From positions 1,302,001 to 1,366,000 of the forward strand of contig NZ_CP073764.1 in the NCBI RefSeq assembly GCF_019343105.1: a DNA stretch of 64,000 nucleotides, written 5' to 3'. Below the pieces are notes generated by a model. That model searched no databases. It was not told where the DNA came from and was given only the letters and a program-made list of their open reading frames with translations. Source of the stretch: Methylovirgula sp. HY1 (lineage in GTDB: Bacteria; Pseudomonadota; Alphaproteobacteria; Rhizobiales; Beijerinckiaceae). Position numbers and translations under genes: made by a program. Positions 36,926 to 48,723 of the stretch are shown piece after piece (position 1 is the stretch's first letter; each line of letters opens with the position of its first letter).

Positions 36926-38026
36926 ATGACCGCATTGACTGCAGAACGGATGACGAAGGGTGCCTATCCGGCGTCCCTCGGCGCGCAGGACTGGCGCACC
37001 GCCGCCATCGCGATGCTGTCGGTGCGCGTCATTCAAGGATTCATCTATTGGGGCGGCGGCTCACGCCGCTTCATTTATGCACCGGCCAAGCTCGATCCGA
37101 CGCGACATCAATGGATGGCGAACAAATTCCAGACCGCCATGCCGGGCGCCCTGTTCGGCTTGGATCACGTCATCGCCTATATGCTGCAGCACTTCTGGTT
37201 GCTCTATGCAGGCGTCATCATATTCAGCGCCATCGAGCTGATCATAGGGATCGCGCTGATGGTCGGGCTGATGACGCGTGCCGCGGCCCTGATCTCCATC
37301 GGCCTTTCGATCGCGCTGATGTTGATGTTCGGCTGGCAAGGCGCCACGTGTATCGACGAATGGACCATGGCCGCCTGCAATCTCGCTATGGGCGCCACAC
37401 TCATGCTGGGCGGCAGCGGTGCCTATTCGCTCGACAATGTCCTGCTGCGCCGCAATCCGGCGCTGGCGGAGCGGCCGTGGTTCCGCTGGGGCGGCGGCAG
37501 CCTCCCCCTGCCGATGACAGAATCAGGATTCCGCAAGCTCGGCCTTGCCGTGCTTGCCTTCGTCCTCATCTTCGATATCGGCACCTATAGCTATTACCGC
37601 GGTTCGGTCGTTACTCCGTTCCACGGCGGCCCGGTCAGCCCCACCAAGCACCATCTTACGCTTTCCAAAGTGGCGCTTTTGAGCGACGGCAGCGTCCGCT
37701 TCCACGTCTATCTCGACGCCGGCACACCGGAAGCACCAGCGCACGTCATGAAAGCGGAACTCCTCGGCGCGGATGGAAAGACCCTGGCCATTTGGAACAC
37801 CGAGGCACTCACCAAACTGCCGGCTTCGGCGATCGCCAATGATTTCGCATACAACAAGTTCAAGGCTAGCGATTATGGGCTGGTCGCGACAATGGGCGCC
37901 ATGGCCACCGTGACCTTGCCTCCCGTCGCGAACGCGCAGCCGAAAGGCGCCACGACACTCCGCCTGACCGATGTCAGCGGCCACCACTTTATCGGCCGGC
38001 TGACCGTCGCGGCCGGAGCATCCTGA
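36926..38026 (+). CDS. doxDA: Thiosulfate:quinone oxidoreductase, DoxD-DoxA fusion
   Basis: The product has 366 residues with GAGGAGG before the start. The N-terminal ~190 residues are the membrane DoxD part with several helices (VRVIQGFIYWGGGSRRFIYA, LLYAGVIIFSAIELIIGIAL, RAAALISIGLSIALMLMFGW, CNLAMGATLMLGGSGAYSLD). The C-terminal part, after one more helix (LGLAVLAFVLIFDIGTYSYY), is the periplasmic DoxA domain (VVTPFHGGPVSPTKHHLTLS, GSVRFHVYLDAGTPEAPAHV). In Acidianus the two are separate subunits that oxidise thiosulfate to tetrathionate and reduce quinone. Fused forms are known in some acidophilic bacteria. Activity here is inferred. Confidence 0.85.
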   Translation: MTALTAERMTKGAYPASLGAQDWRTAAIAMLSVRVIQGFIYWGGGSRRFIYAPAKLDPTRHQWMANKFQTAMPGALFGLDHVIAYMLQHFWLLYAGVIIFSAIELIIGIALMVGLMTRAAALISIGLSIALMLMFGWQGATCIDEWTMAACNLAMGATLMLGGSGAYSLDNVLLRRNPALAERPWFRWGGGSLPLPMTESGFRKLGLAVLAFVLIFDIGTYSYYRGSVVTPFHGGPVSPTKHHLTLSKVALLSDGSVRFHVYLDAGTPEAPAHVMKAELLGADGKTLAIWNTEALTKLPASAIANDFAYNKFKASDYGLVATMGAMATVTLPPVANAQPKGATTLRLTDVSGHHFIGRLTVAAGAS

Positions 38027-38289
38027 GCGCGCCCGATGCTGCGGAGCATGGATCTCTTCGAGAAACATTGCTCCGCCATCGTCGAGCGTGCATCAGTGCC
38101 GCGGCATCTCATGCTGCTAGCATCGCGCGACACCGCTTCAGCGGCCACTTCGCCAAGCTGCCAGGCTTTTTTTAACTGGACGGCACTGGCGCCCTGAAAC
38201 CGGCCGCAGCAATTTCTCACGTGATAGCGTCATAATCGCGTATAAGCGCGACGACCGTTGCCGACGCGATTTCTCAGCACAGGCCTTCA

Positions 38290-39087
38290 ATGACATTTTT
38301 GAGCGATATCCTAAGTCTGCTCTCAGGTTTGTCGATTGGCTTCGTGCTGAGCCTCATCGGTGGTGGAGGTTCGGTGCTCGCGACGCCACTGCTCGTCTAT
38401 GTCGTCGGCGTGAAATCGCCGCATGTCGCCATCGGGACCGGCGCGATTGCGGTCGCGGTCAATGCCTTTGCCAATCTGATCGGTCACGCCCGCGCGGGTC
38501 ACGTCAAATGGAACTGCGCACTCATTTTTGCCGCGTCTGGCTTCATCGGCGCGGGGATAGGCTCGACGCTCGGCAAGCATTTCGATGGCCAGAAGCTGCT
38601 GCTGCTGTTCGGCATCGTGATGATCGTCGTAGCGGCACAGATGTTCGTCAATCGCTCCGCGGAAGGCAACGCCAACTTGCGCTTGACCGCCGAGACCGCG
38701 CGGCAATTGGTGCCGCCGCTGATCGGCTATGGTTTTGCCGTCGGCGTCCTATCGGGCTTCTTTGGGATCGGCGGCGGCTTTCTCGTCGTACCGGGTCTTG
38801 TCGCCGCGACGCGTATGTCGCTGATCATGGCCGTCGGCTCGTCCCTCGTATCGGTGACCGTATTCGGCGCGACGACGGCCGCGAATTACGCCATTTCCGG
38901 TCTCGTCGATTGGCGTCTCGTCGCCTTGTTCCTCGCCGGCGGAATTGTTGGTGGGCTCGTCGGTGGCGTCCTGGCGACAAAGCTGTCGAAGGAGCATCGG
39001 GCGCTTTCACTTATCTTCGCGGTGGTCGTCGCCGTCGTCGGCTTGTATGTCGTCTACCGCGGCGTTCGCAATCTGCTCGGCACGTGA
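38290..39087 (+). CDS. TauE/SafE-family (TSUP) anion exporter
   Basis: The product has 265 residues with about eight helices in two related halves, each with a GGG/GIGGG motif (LSLIGGGGSVLATPLLVYVV and LSGFFGIGGGFLVVPGLVAA). Members export sulfite, sulfoacetate or thiosulfate-derived anions, or import thiosulfate-type anions. The place downstream of doxDA suggests handling of sulfite or a related anion. A 263-bp gap separates the two genes, so it could have its own promoter. Confidence 0.9.
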   Translation: MTFLSDILSLLSGLSIGFVLSLIGGGGSVLATPLLVYVVGVKSPHVAIGTGAIAVAVNAFANLIGHARAGHVKWNCALIFAASGFIGAGIGSTLGKHFDGQKLLLLFGIVMIVVAAQMFVNRSAEGNANLRLTAETARQLVPPLIGYGFAVGVLSGFFGIGGGFLVVPGLVAATRMSLIMAVGSSLVSVTVFGATTAANYAISGLVDWRLVALFLAGGIVGGLVGGVLATKLSKEHRALSLIFAVVVAVVGLYVVYRGVRNLLGT

Positions 39088-39103
39088 GAAAAGCGACGAT
39101 CAC

Positions 39104-42100
39104 TTATCCGAGATCTGGACGATAGGACTGATTCGGCAAAGACCGGTCTCGCCTTACCCATTCCTGCAGGCGGTCCAGAATGAGATAGAGCACTGGCGTT
39201 GTGTAAAGCGTCAGCATTTGGCTGACGATCAAACCACCGACGATCGCTATTCCGAGCGGCCGGCGAATTTCGCCACCTTCGCCGAAGCTGAGCGCCAAAG
39301 GAATGGCGCCTAGAATAGCTGTCACCGTCGTCATCATGATGGGACGGAAACGCAACAGACAGGCCTGAAAGATCGCTGCCTGCGCATCAAGGCCGTCGAC
39401 GCGCCGAGCCTCGAGCGCGAAATCGATCATCATGATCGCATTTTTTTTGACGATGCCAATCAGCAGAATCACGCCGATTAATGCGATGACGCTGAATTCC
39501 GTATGAAACAAAAACAAAGCGATCAATGCGCCGACGCCCGCCGAAGGCAATGTCGACAAGATCGTAATCGGATGCACGTAGCTCTCATAAAGGACGCCGA
39601 GCACGATATAGACGGCGGCGAGGGCCGCCACGATCAACAAAGGCTCATTTGCGAGCGAGCTTTGGAAGACCTTCGCCGTCCCCTGTAGACTGCCGTGAAT
39701 GCTTGCCGGCATACGGATGTCACGAACCGTGCGTTCAATCGTTGCCGCGGCGGCACTGAGCGACGTACCCTGCGCCAAATTGAAGGATATGGTCGTCGCG
39801 ACAAACAGACCTTGATGATTGACGGCGAGCGGTGTCTTGCCATGTCCAAAATGCGCGAAGGCTGCGAGCGGCACCATGGTTTCCACAGATGTGCTCACCG
39901 CGGCTCCTGCTGATGCGCTACCATGGCCGGTGCTTGCCAGCGCATTTGTCGTCGCATTGCGCGCCGTGTTGATGACCCTCGGCGCAGATGTCGTCGCAGA
40001 CGTCGCAGCGGCCGGTGTCGACGCGGATGGATTATTGGCCGCCGAGTTCGCCACGACCGTTCCAACCGGCGCACCCGTGACTTGCGTACCGCTCGGATTG
40101 CCGCCGGAGGTACTGATATAAATGTCTTTCAGGATCTGCGGACTCTGCCAATAACGCGGCGCGACCTCCATCACCACATGATATTGGTTGACCGCGCTAT
40201 AGATGGTCGAAACCTGTCGCTGGCCAAAGGCATCATAGAGCGTATTGTCGATCTGAAAGGGCGTTATGCTAAGCCGCGCCGCCGTGTCGCGATCGATGAC
40301 CACGTTCGACTCGAGGCCCTTCTGCTGTTGATCCGAATTGACGTCTGCGAGAACCTTGCTCCGCTGCAATGCGCGCAATAGCTTCGGTCCCCAAGTGTAA
40401 AGCTCCTCAGCATTGTCGCCTTGCAGGACATATTGATATTCCGCATTGCTTTGCCGGCCGCCGACGTGAATGTCCTGCACGGACTGGAGATAGAGCCGAG
40501 CGCCGGGGATCGCCGCCAATTTGTGGCGCAGCCGCGCAATGACCTGCTCCGCGCTGACATTGCGTTGCGACAGTGGCTTCAAGGAAATATAGACCGAGCC
40601 CGTATTTTCTCCGGCCCGGCCGCCGCCGCTGCCTACGCCGGTGAATCCAACGACGGTATGCACCGCCGGATCGGCCGAGACGATCGCCATCAACTGCGTC
40701 AATTTTTTGCTCATGGCCTGGAACGATATGCTCTGATCGGCCTGTATCGCACCAATAACGCGGCCGGCATCCTGCTCGGGAAAAAACCCCTTCGGAATGA
40801 CGATGAACAAAATGATGGTCAGGCCGATCGCACCGGCCAAGGTCAGCATCGCCGCAGTACCGTGCCGCAGAGCCCAGGCGAGGCTATGTTCATAACCGCG
40901 CAATATCATGGCAAACGGGCTCCATCTCGGTCGCCGCTCAGTCGGTGAGCGTCGTTTCAACACGAGCGAGCACAGCATCGGCGTCGTCGTCAACGACATC
41001 AACAACGACACGAGAATCGCCATCGATAAAGTCACAGCGAATTCACGAAACAACCGCCCAAGGAGCCCGCCCATCAGCATAATCGGCGCAAAGACAGCGA
41101 TGAGCGAGATGCTGATCGAAAGGACCGTGAACCCAACTTCCCGCGCGCCGCGCAAAGCGGCCTGAACGCGTGGCAGGCCGGCCTCGACGTAGCGGGTGAT
41201 ATTCTCCAGCACGACGATCGCATCGTCGACGACGAAACCCGTCGCGATGGTCAGTGCCATCAAAGACAGATTGTCGAGGCTATATCCTACAAGATACATA
41301 AGGCCGAAGGTGCCAATGATCGACACCGGCACGGCAACGCTCGGAACGATCGCAGCGCGAACATCGCCAAGAAACAAGAACACGACCAGCGTCACCAGTA
41401 TCACGGCGATGATCAACGTGCGCTCCGTGTCATGCAGCGAACCGCGGATCGTCAGACTGCGATCCGACGCCAGTCTGAGCTTGATGGTGCTCGGCATCGC
41501 CGCCTGTAGACGCGGCAGTTCGGCTTTGATCCGGTCCACCGTGTCGATAATATTCGCGCCTGGCTGGCGGAACAGGATCACGACAACAGCCGGCTTCCCA
41601 TTGGCGAGCCCCACATTGCGAAGATCTTCTACCGAATCCACCACTTGCGCGACATCCGACAAAAAGATCGGACTGCCATTGCGATAGCCGACAATCAAGG
41701 GCTCGTAATCAGCCGCACGCGTCGCTTGGTCGTTGGTGTAGATCTGATAATGATAGCCGTGGTCTTCAATAGCACCTTTGGGGCTGTCGGCATTGGCCGA
41801 AGCGAGAGCCGCGCGCACGTCTTCGAGGCCGACGCCATAGTTGAACAAAGCCGACGGATTGAGTTCGACACGAACGGCAGGCAGAGCCGAGCCGCCAATG
41901 ATCACTTGCCCAATACCATTGAGCTGCGAAAGGCGCTGCTGCAGCACATTGCTCGCGGCATCGTAAATTTGGCCACGCGTCAGAGTCTTGGATGTCAGGG
42001 TCAAGATCAGGATCGGTGCGTCGGCTGGATTGAGCTTGCGATAGGTCGGGTTGCTTCGCAAACTTGTCGGCAGATCGGCCCGCGCCGCATTGATCGCCGC

Positions 42101-42427
42101 CTGCACGTCGCGCGCTGCACCGTCGATGTCGCGGTTAAGGCTGAATTGCAGCGTGATCCGAGTCTGCCCGATGCCGCTGGTCGACGACATTTCGGTGACA
42201 TCGGCGATCTGGCCAAGCCGTCGCTCGAGGGGACTGGCAACGCTGGTCGCCACCGTTTCCGGGCTGGCGCCGGGCAGCATCGCTTGCACCGCTATGGTCG
42301 GAAAATCGACCTGCGGCAGCGGCGATACCGGCAGACTCAAAAATCCGAGGATGCCGGCAATAGCAATGCCGATGGTCAGCAATGTCGTAGCGACCGGACG
42401 CGCGATGAAGGGCGCCGACAGATTCAT
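39104..42427 (-). CDS. mdtC: RND efflux permease, MdtC-like
   Basis: The product has 1107 residues with the HAE-1 plan: [20 protein letters not shown] at the start, [20 protein letters not shown] with the TM4 aspartates, and [18 protein letters not shown] near the C-terminus. It overlaps mdtB by 4 bp. A stretch of about 65-80 residues rich in Ala, Ser, Thr and Asn (roughly residues 772-850) is inserted in the C-terminal porter/docking region. The partner MdtB lacks it, which makes this protein longer than usual for the family (about 1025-1040). Confidence 0.95.
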   Translation of the reverse strand: MNLSAPFIARPVATTLLTIGIAIAGILGFLSLPVSPLPQVDFPTIAVQAMLPGASPETVATSVASPLERRLGQIADVTEMSSTSGIGQTRITLQFSLNRDIDGAARDVQAAINAARADLPTSLRSNPTYRKLNPADAPILILTLTSKTLTRGQIYDAASNVLQQRLSQLNGIGQVIIGGSALPAVRVELNPSALFNYGVGLEDVRAALASANADSPKGAIEDHGYHYQIYTNDQATRAADYEPLIVGYRNGSPIFLSDVAQVVDSVEDLRNVGLANGKPAVVVILFRQPGANIIDTVDRIKAELPRLQAAMPSTIKLRLASDRSLTIRGSLHDTERTLIIAVILVTLVVFLFLGDVRAAIVPSVAVPVSIIGTFGLMYLVGYSLDNLSLMALTIATGFVVDDAIVVLENITRYVEAGLPRVQAALRGAREVGFTVLSISISLIAVFAPIMLMGGLLGRLFREFAVTLSMAILVSLLMSLTTTPMLCSLVLKRRSPTERRPRWSPFAMILRGYEHSLAWALRHGTAAMLTLAGAIGLTIILFIVIPKGFFPEQDAGRVIGAIQADQSISFQAMSKKLTQLMAIVSADPAVHTVVGFTGVGSGGGRAGENTGSVYISLKPLSQRNVSAEQVIARLRHKLAAIPGARLYLQSVQDIHVGGRQSNAEYQYVLQGDNAEELYTWGPKLLRALQRSKVLADVNSDQQQKGLESNVVIDRDTAARLSITPFQIDNTLYDAFGQRQVSTIYSAVNQYHVVMEVAPRYWQSPQILKDIYISTSGGNPSGTQVTGAPVGTVVANSAANNPSASTPAAATSATTSAPRVINTARNATTNALASTGHGSASAGAAVSTSVETMVPLAAFAHFGHGKTPLAVNHQGLFVATTISFNLAQGTSLSAAAATIERTVRDIRMPASIHGSLQGTAKVFQSSLANEPLLIVAALAAVYIVLGVLYESYVHPITILSTLPSAGVGALIALFLFHTEFSVIALIGVILLIGIVKKNAIMMIDFALEARRVDGLDAQAAIFQACLLRFRPIMMTTVTAILGAIPLALSFGEGGEIRRPLGIAIVGGLIVSQMLTLYTTPVLYLILDRLQEWVRRDRSLPNQSYRPDLG

Positions 42428-45400
42428 TCGCCGGCCTCTTGTCCGGCCAAACCGCCGGCCGCGCTCGACGGCCGCAGACGCTGCGCCAAGCGATCGAAAT
42501 AAAGATAGATGACCGGCGTCGAGAACAGGGTCAGAACTTGGCTAACAATGAGGCCCCCGACAATGGCTATGCCTAAGGGTTGTCGCAGTTCCGATCCCGT
42601 GCCGGTGCCAAGCATCAAAGGCAAGGCGCCGAGGATTGCCGCCATGGTCGTCATCAGGATCGGCCGAAACCGCAGCAGGCAGGCTTGATAGATCGCCTCA
42701 CGCGGCGAGAGCCCTTGGTGGCGCTCGGCATCGAGCGCGAAATCGATCATCATAATCGCATTTTTCTTGACGATGCCGATCAGCAGAATGATGCCGATGA
42801 TCGCGATCACATCGAGCTCACCACCGACAAGCATCAATGACGCGAGCGCGCCGACGCCGGCCGACGGCAGAGTCGACAGAATGGTGATCGGATGAACGAA
42901 GCTCTCATACAATATGCCGAGTATTATATACATCGTGACGATGGCGGCGATGATCAGCATGAGTTCATTGCCGAGCGAGGCGCTGAAAGCCGCGGCGCTG
43001 CCCTCCATTTGCGAAATGAAGCTGTTTGGCAGCTTCATGTCCTTCTCGGTCTTTTGAATGGCCGCAACCGCCGCACCGAGGGACGCCCCCGGCGCAACGT
43101 CGAAGGAAATATTGGTCGCCGGAAACTGTCCGAAATGGGTGATTTGCAAAGGCCCACGCCGCTTCTCGATGTGCACGATCGCGGCGAGCGGCACCTGACC
43201 ATTGGTCGTGGATGATGACGACGGCAAATAAAATGAAGTGAGCGCCTTGAGCGTATGCTGCAGATCGGGATCGGCGATCATGACGACCCGGTATTGATTG
43301 GACTGCGTATAGATGGTCGAGACGATGCGCTGGCCAAAGGCATCGTAGAGCATGTTGTCGACGGTTGCTGGGGTGATCCCGAAGCGGCTCGCGGTGGCTC
43401 GGTCGATCACGAGATCGATCGCACGGCCCTGGCTCTCCATATCGCTCGCGACATTGGTGAGTTCTGGAAGGCGCGACAACCGGGTGACGAGCCGCGGCAC
43501 CCAAGTCTGCATTTCCTTGGTATTCGGATTTTCAAGAACGAAATGATATTGGGCCCGGCTGACACTCGAATCGATCGTCAAATCCTGCACCGGCTGCAAA
43601 TAAAGTTTGATACCGTCGACGCTGGCGGTTTCATGCAGCAGCCGGCGGATGATCTGGCTCACCGTCTGCTGACGCTCGTCGCGCGGCTTGAAATTGATCA
43701 GAAAGCGGCCACTGTTGAGCGTCATATTGGTGCCATCGACACCGATGAAGGAACTGAGGCCGATGATGTCCTTGTCCTTGAGGAGAACATCGGCAAGGGC
43801 GCGCTGCTTGTCCGCCATAGCGGCATAAGAAATGCCGTCGCCCGCGACCGAAATTCCCTGGACCATGCTCGTGTCCTGCACCGGAAAGAACCCTTTGGGG
43901 ATCTCGATATAGAGCACGACGGTCAGGACGAGAGTCGCGACGGCGACCAGCAATGTCAAAGGCTGGTGCTCGAGAACGACGGTCAAGGCCCGACCATATT
44001 GGCGGATGACCCAATCGAAGGCGCGCTCCGCCCCGACATCAAAGCGACTGCGCTCCGAGACGGACCGATGCCGAACCAGCTTGGCGCAAAGCATGGGCAC
44101 CAAGGTCAACGAGACCACGGCGGAGATCACGATCGTCGCAGCGAGCGTGATAGCAAATTCGTGAAACAGCCGGCCGACGACATCGCCCATAAAAAGCAGC
44201 GGGATCAGCACAGCGATGAGCGAGACTGTGAGCGAAATGATGGTGAAGCCGATCTGGCCCGAACCGAGCAAGGCGGCCTCCAGCGGATCGTCGCCCTGCT
44301 CGACATAACGCGCAATATTCTCGATCATCACGATCGCGTCGTCGACAACAAAGCCGGTCGAGACCGTCAAAGCCATCAGCGACAGATTGTCGAGGCTGAA
44401 TCCGAGGAGAAACATCACGATTAGCGTGCCAACCAGCGATAGAGGCACGGAAAGGCTCGGGATGAGCGTCGCCGGCAGATTACGCAGAAAGAGGAAGATG
44501 ACGAGAACGACGAGGATCACCGCGAGACCCAATTCGAACTCGACATCGGCGACCGACGCGCGAATGGTGGTCGTCCGATCGCTCAAGATCTTGATGTTGA
44601 TCGCCGACGGCAAACTGGCCTCGATCTGCGGGAGCAGCTTCTTGATCCCATCGACAACCTGGATGACATTGGCGCCGGGCTGACGCTGAATATTGAGGAT
44701 GATCGCCGGCGTATGATTGGCCCAGGCCGCGATCTTGCTGTTTTCCGGCCCTAGCACAACGGTCGCGACATCCGACATGCGAACCGGATTGCCATTGCGA
44801 TAGGCCAGGATGACCTGCGCGAATTGTGCAGCGGAGGTGATCTGATCATTGGCATTGATGGTCGAAGACTGAGCCGGCCCGTCGAAATTGCCCTTCGGCA
44901 TATTCACGTTCATATTTGTGATGATCGTGCGGACGTCGTCGATGTTCAGGCCATAAGATGCGAGGGCGCGGGGATTGAACTGAACTCGGACCGCCGGCCG
45001 ATGGCCACCGCTGATGCTGACCAGCCCGACGCCGGGCTGTTGTGAGATCTTTTGTGCGAGACGGGTTTCGCTCAGATCTTCGATCGTCGTCAGCGGCAGC
45101 GTCTCCGACGTGACCGCGAGCGTCAGGATCGGCGCATCCGCCGGATTGATCTTGGCGTAGACCGGCGGTGTCGGCAGATCGCTCGGCAACAGATTGGTCG
45201 CGGCATTGATCGCCGCCTGTACTTCCTGCTCGGCGACATCCAGACTGAGATCCAGACTGAATTGCAGCGTGATGACCGATGCGCCGGCGGAACTTGCCGA
45301 CGTCATCTGATCGAGCCCAGGCATCTCGCCTAGCTGCCGTTCGAGCGGCGCCGTCACCGACGATGTCATCACTTCCGGGCTCGCGCCAGGATAAAAAGTC

Positions 45401-45543
45401 TGGACCTGGATCGTCGGGTAATCGACTTGCGGCAAAGCGGAGAGCGGCAGGAACCTATAGGCGAAGCCGCCAGCCAGAAGAATCGCCGCCATTAGCAGCG
45501 ACGTCGCAACCGGGCGCAGAATAAAAATCTGCGACGGATTCAT
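42424..45543 (-). CDS. mdtB: RND efflux permease, MdtB-like
   Basis: The product has 1039 residues from the ATG at 45543 ([20 protein letters not shown]). Standard RND motifs are [40 protein letters not shown] and [20 protein letters not shown]. In the known MdtABC system MdtB and MdtC form a heteromeric trimer; the ATGA overlap fits equal expression. Substrates in E. coli include bile salts and novobiocin; here unknown. Confidence 0.96.
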   Translation of the reverse strand: MNPSQIFILRPVATSLLMAAILLAGGFAYRFLPLSALPQVDYPTIQVQTFYPGASPEVMTSSVTAPLERQLGEMPGLDQMTSASSAGASVITLQFSLDLSLDVAEQEVQAAINAATNLLPSDLPTPPVYAKINPADAPILTLAVTSETLPLTTIEDLSETRLAQKISQQPGVGLVSISGGHRPAVRVQFNPRALASYGLNIDDVRTIITNMNVNMPKGNFDGPAQSSTINANDQITSAAQFAQVILAYRNGNPVRMSDVATVVLGPENSKIAAWANHTPAIILNIQRQPGANVIQVVDGIKKLLPQIEASLPSAINIKILSDRTTTIRASVADVEFELGLAVILVVLVIFLFLRNLPATLIPSLSVPLSLVGTLIVMFLLGFSLDNLSLMALTVSTGFVVDDAIVMIENIARYVEQGDDPLEAALLGSGQIGFTIISLTVSLIAVLIPLLFMGDVVGRLFHEFAITLAATIVISAVVSLTLVPMLCAKLVRHRSVSERSRFDVGAERAFDWVIRQYGRALTVVLEHQPLTLLVAVATLVLTVVLYIEIPKGFFPVQDTSMVQGISVAGDGISYAAMADKQRALADVLLKDKDIIGLSSFIGVDGTNMTLNSGRFLINFKPRDERQQTVSQIIRRLLHETASVDGIKLYLQPVQDLTIDSSVSRAQYHFVLENPNTKEMQTWVPRLVTRLSRLPELTNVASDMESQGRAIDLVIDRATASRFGITPATVDNMLYDAFGQRIVSTIYTQSNQYRVVMIADPDLQHTLKALTSFYLPSSSSTTNGQVPLAAIVHIEKRRGPLQITHFGQFPATNISFDVAPGASLGAAVAAIQKTEKDMKLPNSFISQMEGSAAAFSASLGNELMLIIAAIVTMYIILGILYESFVHPITILSTLPSAGVGALASLMLVGGELDVIAIIGIILLIGIVKKNAIMMIDFALDAERHQGLSPREAIYQACLLRFRPILMTTMAAILGALPLMLGTGTGSELRQPLGIAIVGGLIVSQVLTLFSTPVIYLYFDRLAQRLRPSSAAGGLAGQEAGE

Positions 45544-45556
45544 CGCAAGCGCTCCG

Positions 45557-46864
45557 TCAATGCTGATGACTCGGCTGGGGAACCGTCGGCACCGCGGAGC
45601 CAGCATGGTGCTCCGGCGCGCTTGCGGGGATCCTCACATGTGCGCCGTCATGCAAGCGGTCGATGCCATCGGTCACGACGCGGTCGCCTGGCGTCAATCC
45701 AGACAGGATCTGGACCAGATCGCCATCGGTCGGGCCAAGCTTCACTTTCCGCACCGACACCGTGTTATTGGCATTGACCACATAGACATAGGTTCCCGGA
45801 GCCCCCCGCTGGATCGCGACGTTCGGCGCCGTGACGACATTGCCCAGCACCCGCAGCAACAGACGCACATTGACGAATTGATTAGGGAAAAGGGCAGCGT
45901 CCTCGTTTGGGAAATTGGCGCGGAACTTGACCATTCCCGTTGTCGTGTCGATCTCGTTGTCGATCGTTTCGACTTTGCCTGTCGCGAGCCGATTGATATT
46001 CGCACGGTCATAGGCCGCCGCGGTCAATGCGACGCCCGCCTTCATTTGCGCGACGGTTTCCGGAATATTATCCTCGGGCAGCGAAAAAATAACGGAGATC
46101 GGCTGAATCTTGGTGACCACGGCGATGCCATTGGTATCGCTCGTCTGAACATAATTGCCGGGGTCGACGAGGCGCAGACCGATCCGCCCTGTGACCGGCG
46201 CGACGATGTGGCAATATTCAATATTGAGCTTCTGATTGTTGATCTGCGCCTGATCCAACTTCACCGAGCCTTCATATTGGTTGACGATGAAGGCTTGGTC
46301 TTCGGCCTGCTGGCGCGCGATTGAATTCTGCTTCACCAATGCTTGATAGCGAACAAGATCGGTGCGGGCCTGGTTGAGCAAGCCCTGATCGTGCAGGAGC
46401 TGCCCCTGATATTGCTGCTCGGCGAGTTCATAGGGACGCGGATCGATCTGGGCGAGAAAATCTCCCCTCTTGACCATCTGACCTTCGCGAAAGCCCACGG
46501 TCTGAAGCTCGCCGTTGATCTGCGTGCGCACGGTCACAGTGGCCAGCGGCGTCACCGTGCCGAGCCCATTGAGAATAAGCCTGATATCGCCTCGGCCGAT
46601 CGTCGCGACGCCGACCGATTGCGGGGCTAAAGCGCGATGGGGCGAGGCGGGCCGGCTCGGCGCAACCACCCGATAGACCGCATAGCCGAGCGCTACGATG
46701 ACCAGCAATCCCAGCAGAAAACCGAGAAATCGACGCCTTTGCTTTTGCGCCGGCGGCATCTCCGGCCGCGTATCAGGAGACGGCGCTTCATACGGCATAT
46801 GTTTCAGCGACGGTGACTCCCCCGGGACCTTTGGCTGCTGAGTCTTACGAATGTGTTCATCCAT
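45557..46864 (-). CDS. mdtA: RND membrane fusion protein, MdtA-like
   Basis: The product has 435 residues. It has a cytoplasmic Pro-rich head, one membrane anchor ([20 protein letters not shown]), barrel-sandwich halves ([40 protein letters not shown]), an alpha-hairpin, the second lipoyl half ([20 protein letters not shown]) and a beta-barrel end. First gene of the pump operon, 13 bp from mdtB. The start at 46864 is chosen by position; the ribosome binding site is weak. Confidence 0.94.
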   Translation of the reverse strand: MDEHIRKTQQPKVPGESPSLKHMPYEAPSPDTRPEMPPAQKQRRRFLGFLLGLLVIVALGYAVYRVVAPSRPASPHRALAPQSVGVATIGRGDIRLILNGLGTVTPLATVTVRTQINGELQTVGFREGQMVKRGDFLAQIDPRPYELAEQQYQGQLLHDQGLLNQARTDLVRYQALVKQNSIARQQAEDQAFIVNQYEGSVKLDQAQINNQKLNIEYCHIVAPVTGRIGLRLVDPGNYVQTSDTNGIAVVTKIQPISVIFSLPEDNIPETVAQMKAGVALTAAAYDRANINRLATGKVETIDNEIDTTTGMVKFRANFPNEDAALFPNQFVNVRLLLRVLGNVVTAPNVAIQRGAPGTYVYVVNANNTVSVRKVKLGPTDGDLVQILSGLTPGDRVVTDGIDRLHDGAHVRIPASAPEHHAGSAVPTVPQPSHQH

Positions 46865-47244
46865 TTGGTTCGCATCCGTTCGCTCTGTCCAAGCGGCCAC
46901 CCGCGCCATATACACGGAAAATTGCTTCAGCCTTGCTCGAAGCAGCAAGAGCTATCATCGCCCACTGTACCTTCTCTTCTCACGCTGCAACACGTGCTCC
47001 GGCGCCCAAACGAGCGCTCCTTACTCGTTTCGTAGCTTTTCAAGACGTAACCGCTACGAGATGCGCCCGACCGCGCAAGGCAGGCTGGGCTCTGATGAAC
47101 CGCCGGGGCAACGAGGAAGGTGTTCGACCGATAAATCGGTCAACGGTCAAGTGCGCCGCGCTTAACCACCCCCCAACTCGTCCGAGGGTGCGAAAAAGGC
47201 AAGTTACTTCTTGGTGAACCTCAGCAAAGTCGCGGTCAATACTT
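46865..47244. other. Intergenic region between the NodT-type gene and the mdtABC operon
   Basis: 380 bp that separates the outer-membrane gene from the pump operon, all transcribed leftwards. It probably carries the mdtABC promoter. No regulator gene lies beside the pump. Nothing else recognisable. Confidence 0.45.
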
Positions 47245-48723
47245 TCATAGTGGTGGCGTGATCGTGGGCACAGCCGACAGGTTTTCGAGCCTCGGCAAAA
47301 ACGACACGTCCCAGCCGCCGCCTAAGGCTTCGATAAAGGCGACGCTGGCGATGAAAAGGCTCTGGCGGACACTCAAAGCGGCTTCCTCGTCGCTGAGCTG
47401 CGTCGCCTCCGCTGTAACGACCGTGGTGAAAGCGACAGTGCCGGCGCGATATTGGTTCAAATAGATTTGCACAGCCTGACGCGCGGCCTTCACGGCAGCC
47501 TCCTCCTTCCTGAGTTGCAGCGCCAGAATGCGGAGGGCCGCGAGTTGGTCTTCGACCTGTTCGAAGGATGTCAGAACGGTCTGCCGGTAGAGTGCGACGC
47601 TTTGCCGATAGCTCGCCCAGGCGACGGCGAGTTCCGCGTGGCGCAGGCCACCATCGAATATCGTCTGTGTGGCGTTTCCAGCTAGGCTCCAGGCTTCGGC
47701 TGCGGCCGAAATCGGCAAGGCCGTCGCACCGGCAAAGCCGAACATGCCGGAGAGGCTGATATCGGGATAGAAATTCGCGACGGCGACCCCGATCAAAGCA
47801 TTCTGCGCCTGGAGTTCACGTTCGGCGGCGGCAATGTCGGGCCGCCGTTCCAGCAAGACTGAAGGTACAGTTACCGGTATATTCGGAATTTTGCGCGCTA
47901 ATGCGCCCATCGCCAAAGTCAAATCGGCCGGCGGCCTGCCGATCAGCACAGCGATCGCATGCTCATATTGCGCACGAGAAACGCCGACATTGATCGCCTG
48001 CGCCTCGGTCGAAAGAACCTGGGTCTTGGCTGCGATCACATCGGCTTGTGAGACGACGCCGGCCTTATATTGATTGCGGGTGATCTCGAGCGTTTTGCGG
48101 TATTCGAAGACGGTTCTGTCCAGGAGCGCCTTGAAAGAATCCGCGGCACGCAAATCGAAATAGGCCGTCGCCAGGGTCGCTTGCGCGGAAAGCTTGGCAT
48201 TATCCAAATCGGCGGCGCTCACTTGCGCCGCTGCGGCTGAACTTTCGACAGTACGCCGGATCCGGCCCCAGACGTCTATATCCCATGTCGCATTCGCTAC
48301 TGGATTGAAGGACAAACTCGTGGTCGAGAAGCCGCTTGTATTGCCGCCCTGATGCGAGCCGGAAGCATTATAACTGTTGGTGACCGTCGGAAAGAACCCG
48401 GCCTGGGATTCCTTGATGATGGCGCGCGCTTGCTGATAGGAGGCAAAGGCCGCCGCAACCGTCTGATTGGATATGTTGACCTCGCTCAGGAGGGCGGAGA
48501 GCTTCGGATCCTTATAGACGGACCACCATGGCCCACGGTCGAGCGTATCCAGCGGCGTCGCCGGCTTCCATCCTTTGGCTTCCTTGAAATGGCTGGGCGT
48601 CGGCACCCGTGGGCGAACATAGTTGGGGCCAACGCTGCAAGCCGCCAGCGATGTTCCTGCCAGCCAAAAGAAAGCCGGTGCGCGGGCGCCATGCAGAAAG
48701 GAGAACAGCAATCGAAAATCCAA
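47245..48723 (-). CDS. NodT-family outer-membrane efflux lipoprotein
   Basis: The product has 492 residues from a TTG at 48723. The signal ends in the lipobox LAAC (AFFWLAGTSLAACSVGPNYV). Two OEP repeats follow (ISNQTVAAAFASYQQARAII and the C-terminal RAGTVAFTTVVTAEATQLSD region). It is a TolC-like channel that would complete the MdtABC pump. The open frame continues upstream to 48885, but that part lacks signal character; the TTG start places the lipobox cysteine at residue 29. Confidence 0.9.
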   Translation of the reverse strand: MDFRLLFSFLHGARAPAFFWLAGTSLAACSVGPNYVRPRVPTPSHFKEAKGWKPATPLDTLDRGPWWSVYKDPKLSALLSEVNISNQTVAAAFASYQQARAIIKESQAGFFPTVTNSYNASGSHQGGNTSGFSTTSLSFNPVANATWDIDVWGRIRRTVESSAAAAQVSAADLDNAKLSAQATLATAYFDLRAADSFKALLDRTVFEYRKTLEITRNQYKAGVVSQADVIAAKTQVLSTEAQAINVGVSRAQYEHAIAVLIGRPPADLTLAMGALARKIPNIPVTVPSVLLERRPDIAAAERELQAQNALIGVAVANFYPDISLSGMFGFAGATALPISAAAEAWSLAGNATQTIFDGGLRHAELAVAWASYRQSVALYRQTVLTSFEQVEDQLAALRILALQLRKEEAAVKAARQAVQIYLNQYRAGTVAFTTVVTAEATQLSDEEAALSVRQSLFIASVAFIEALGGGWDVSFLPRLENLSAVPTITPPL

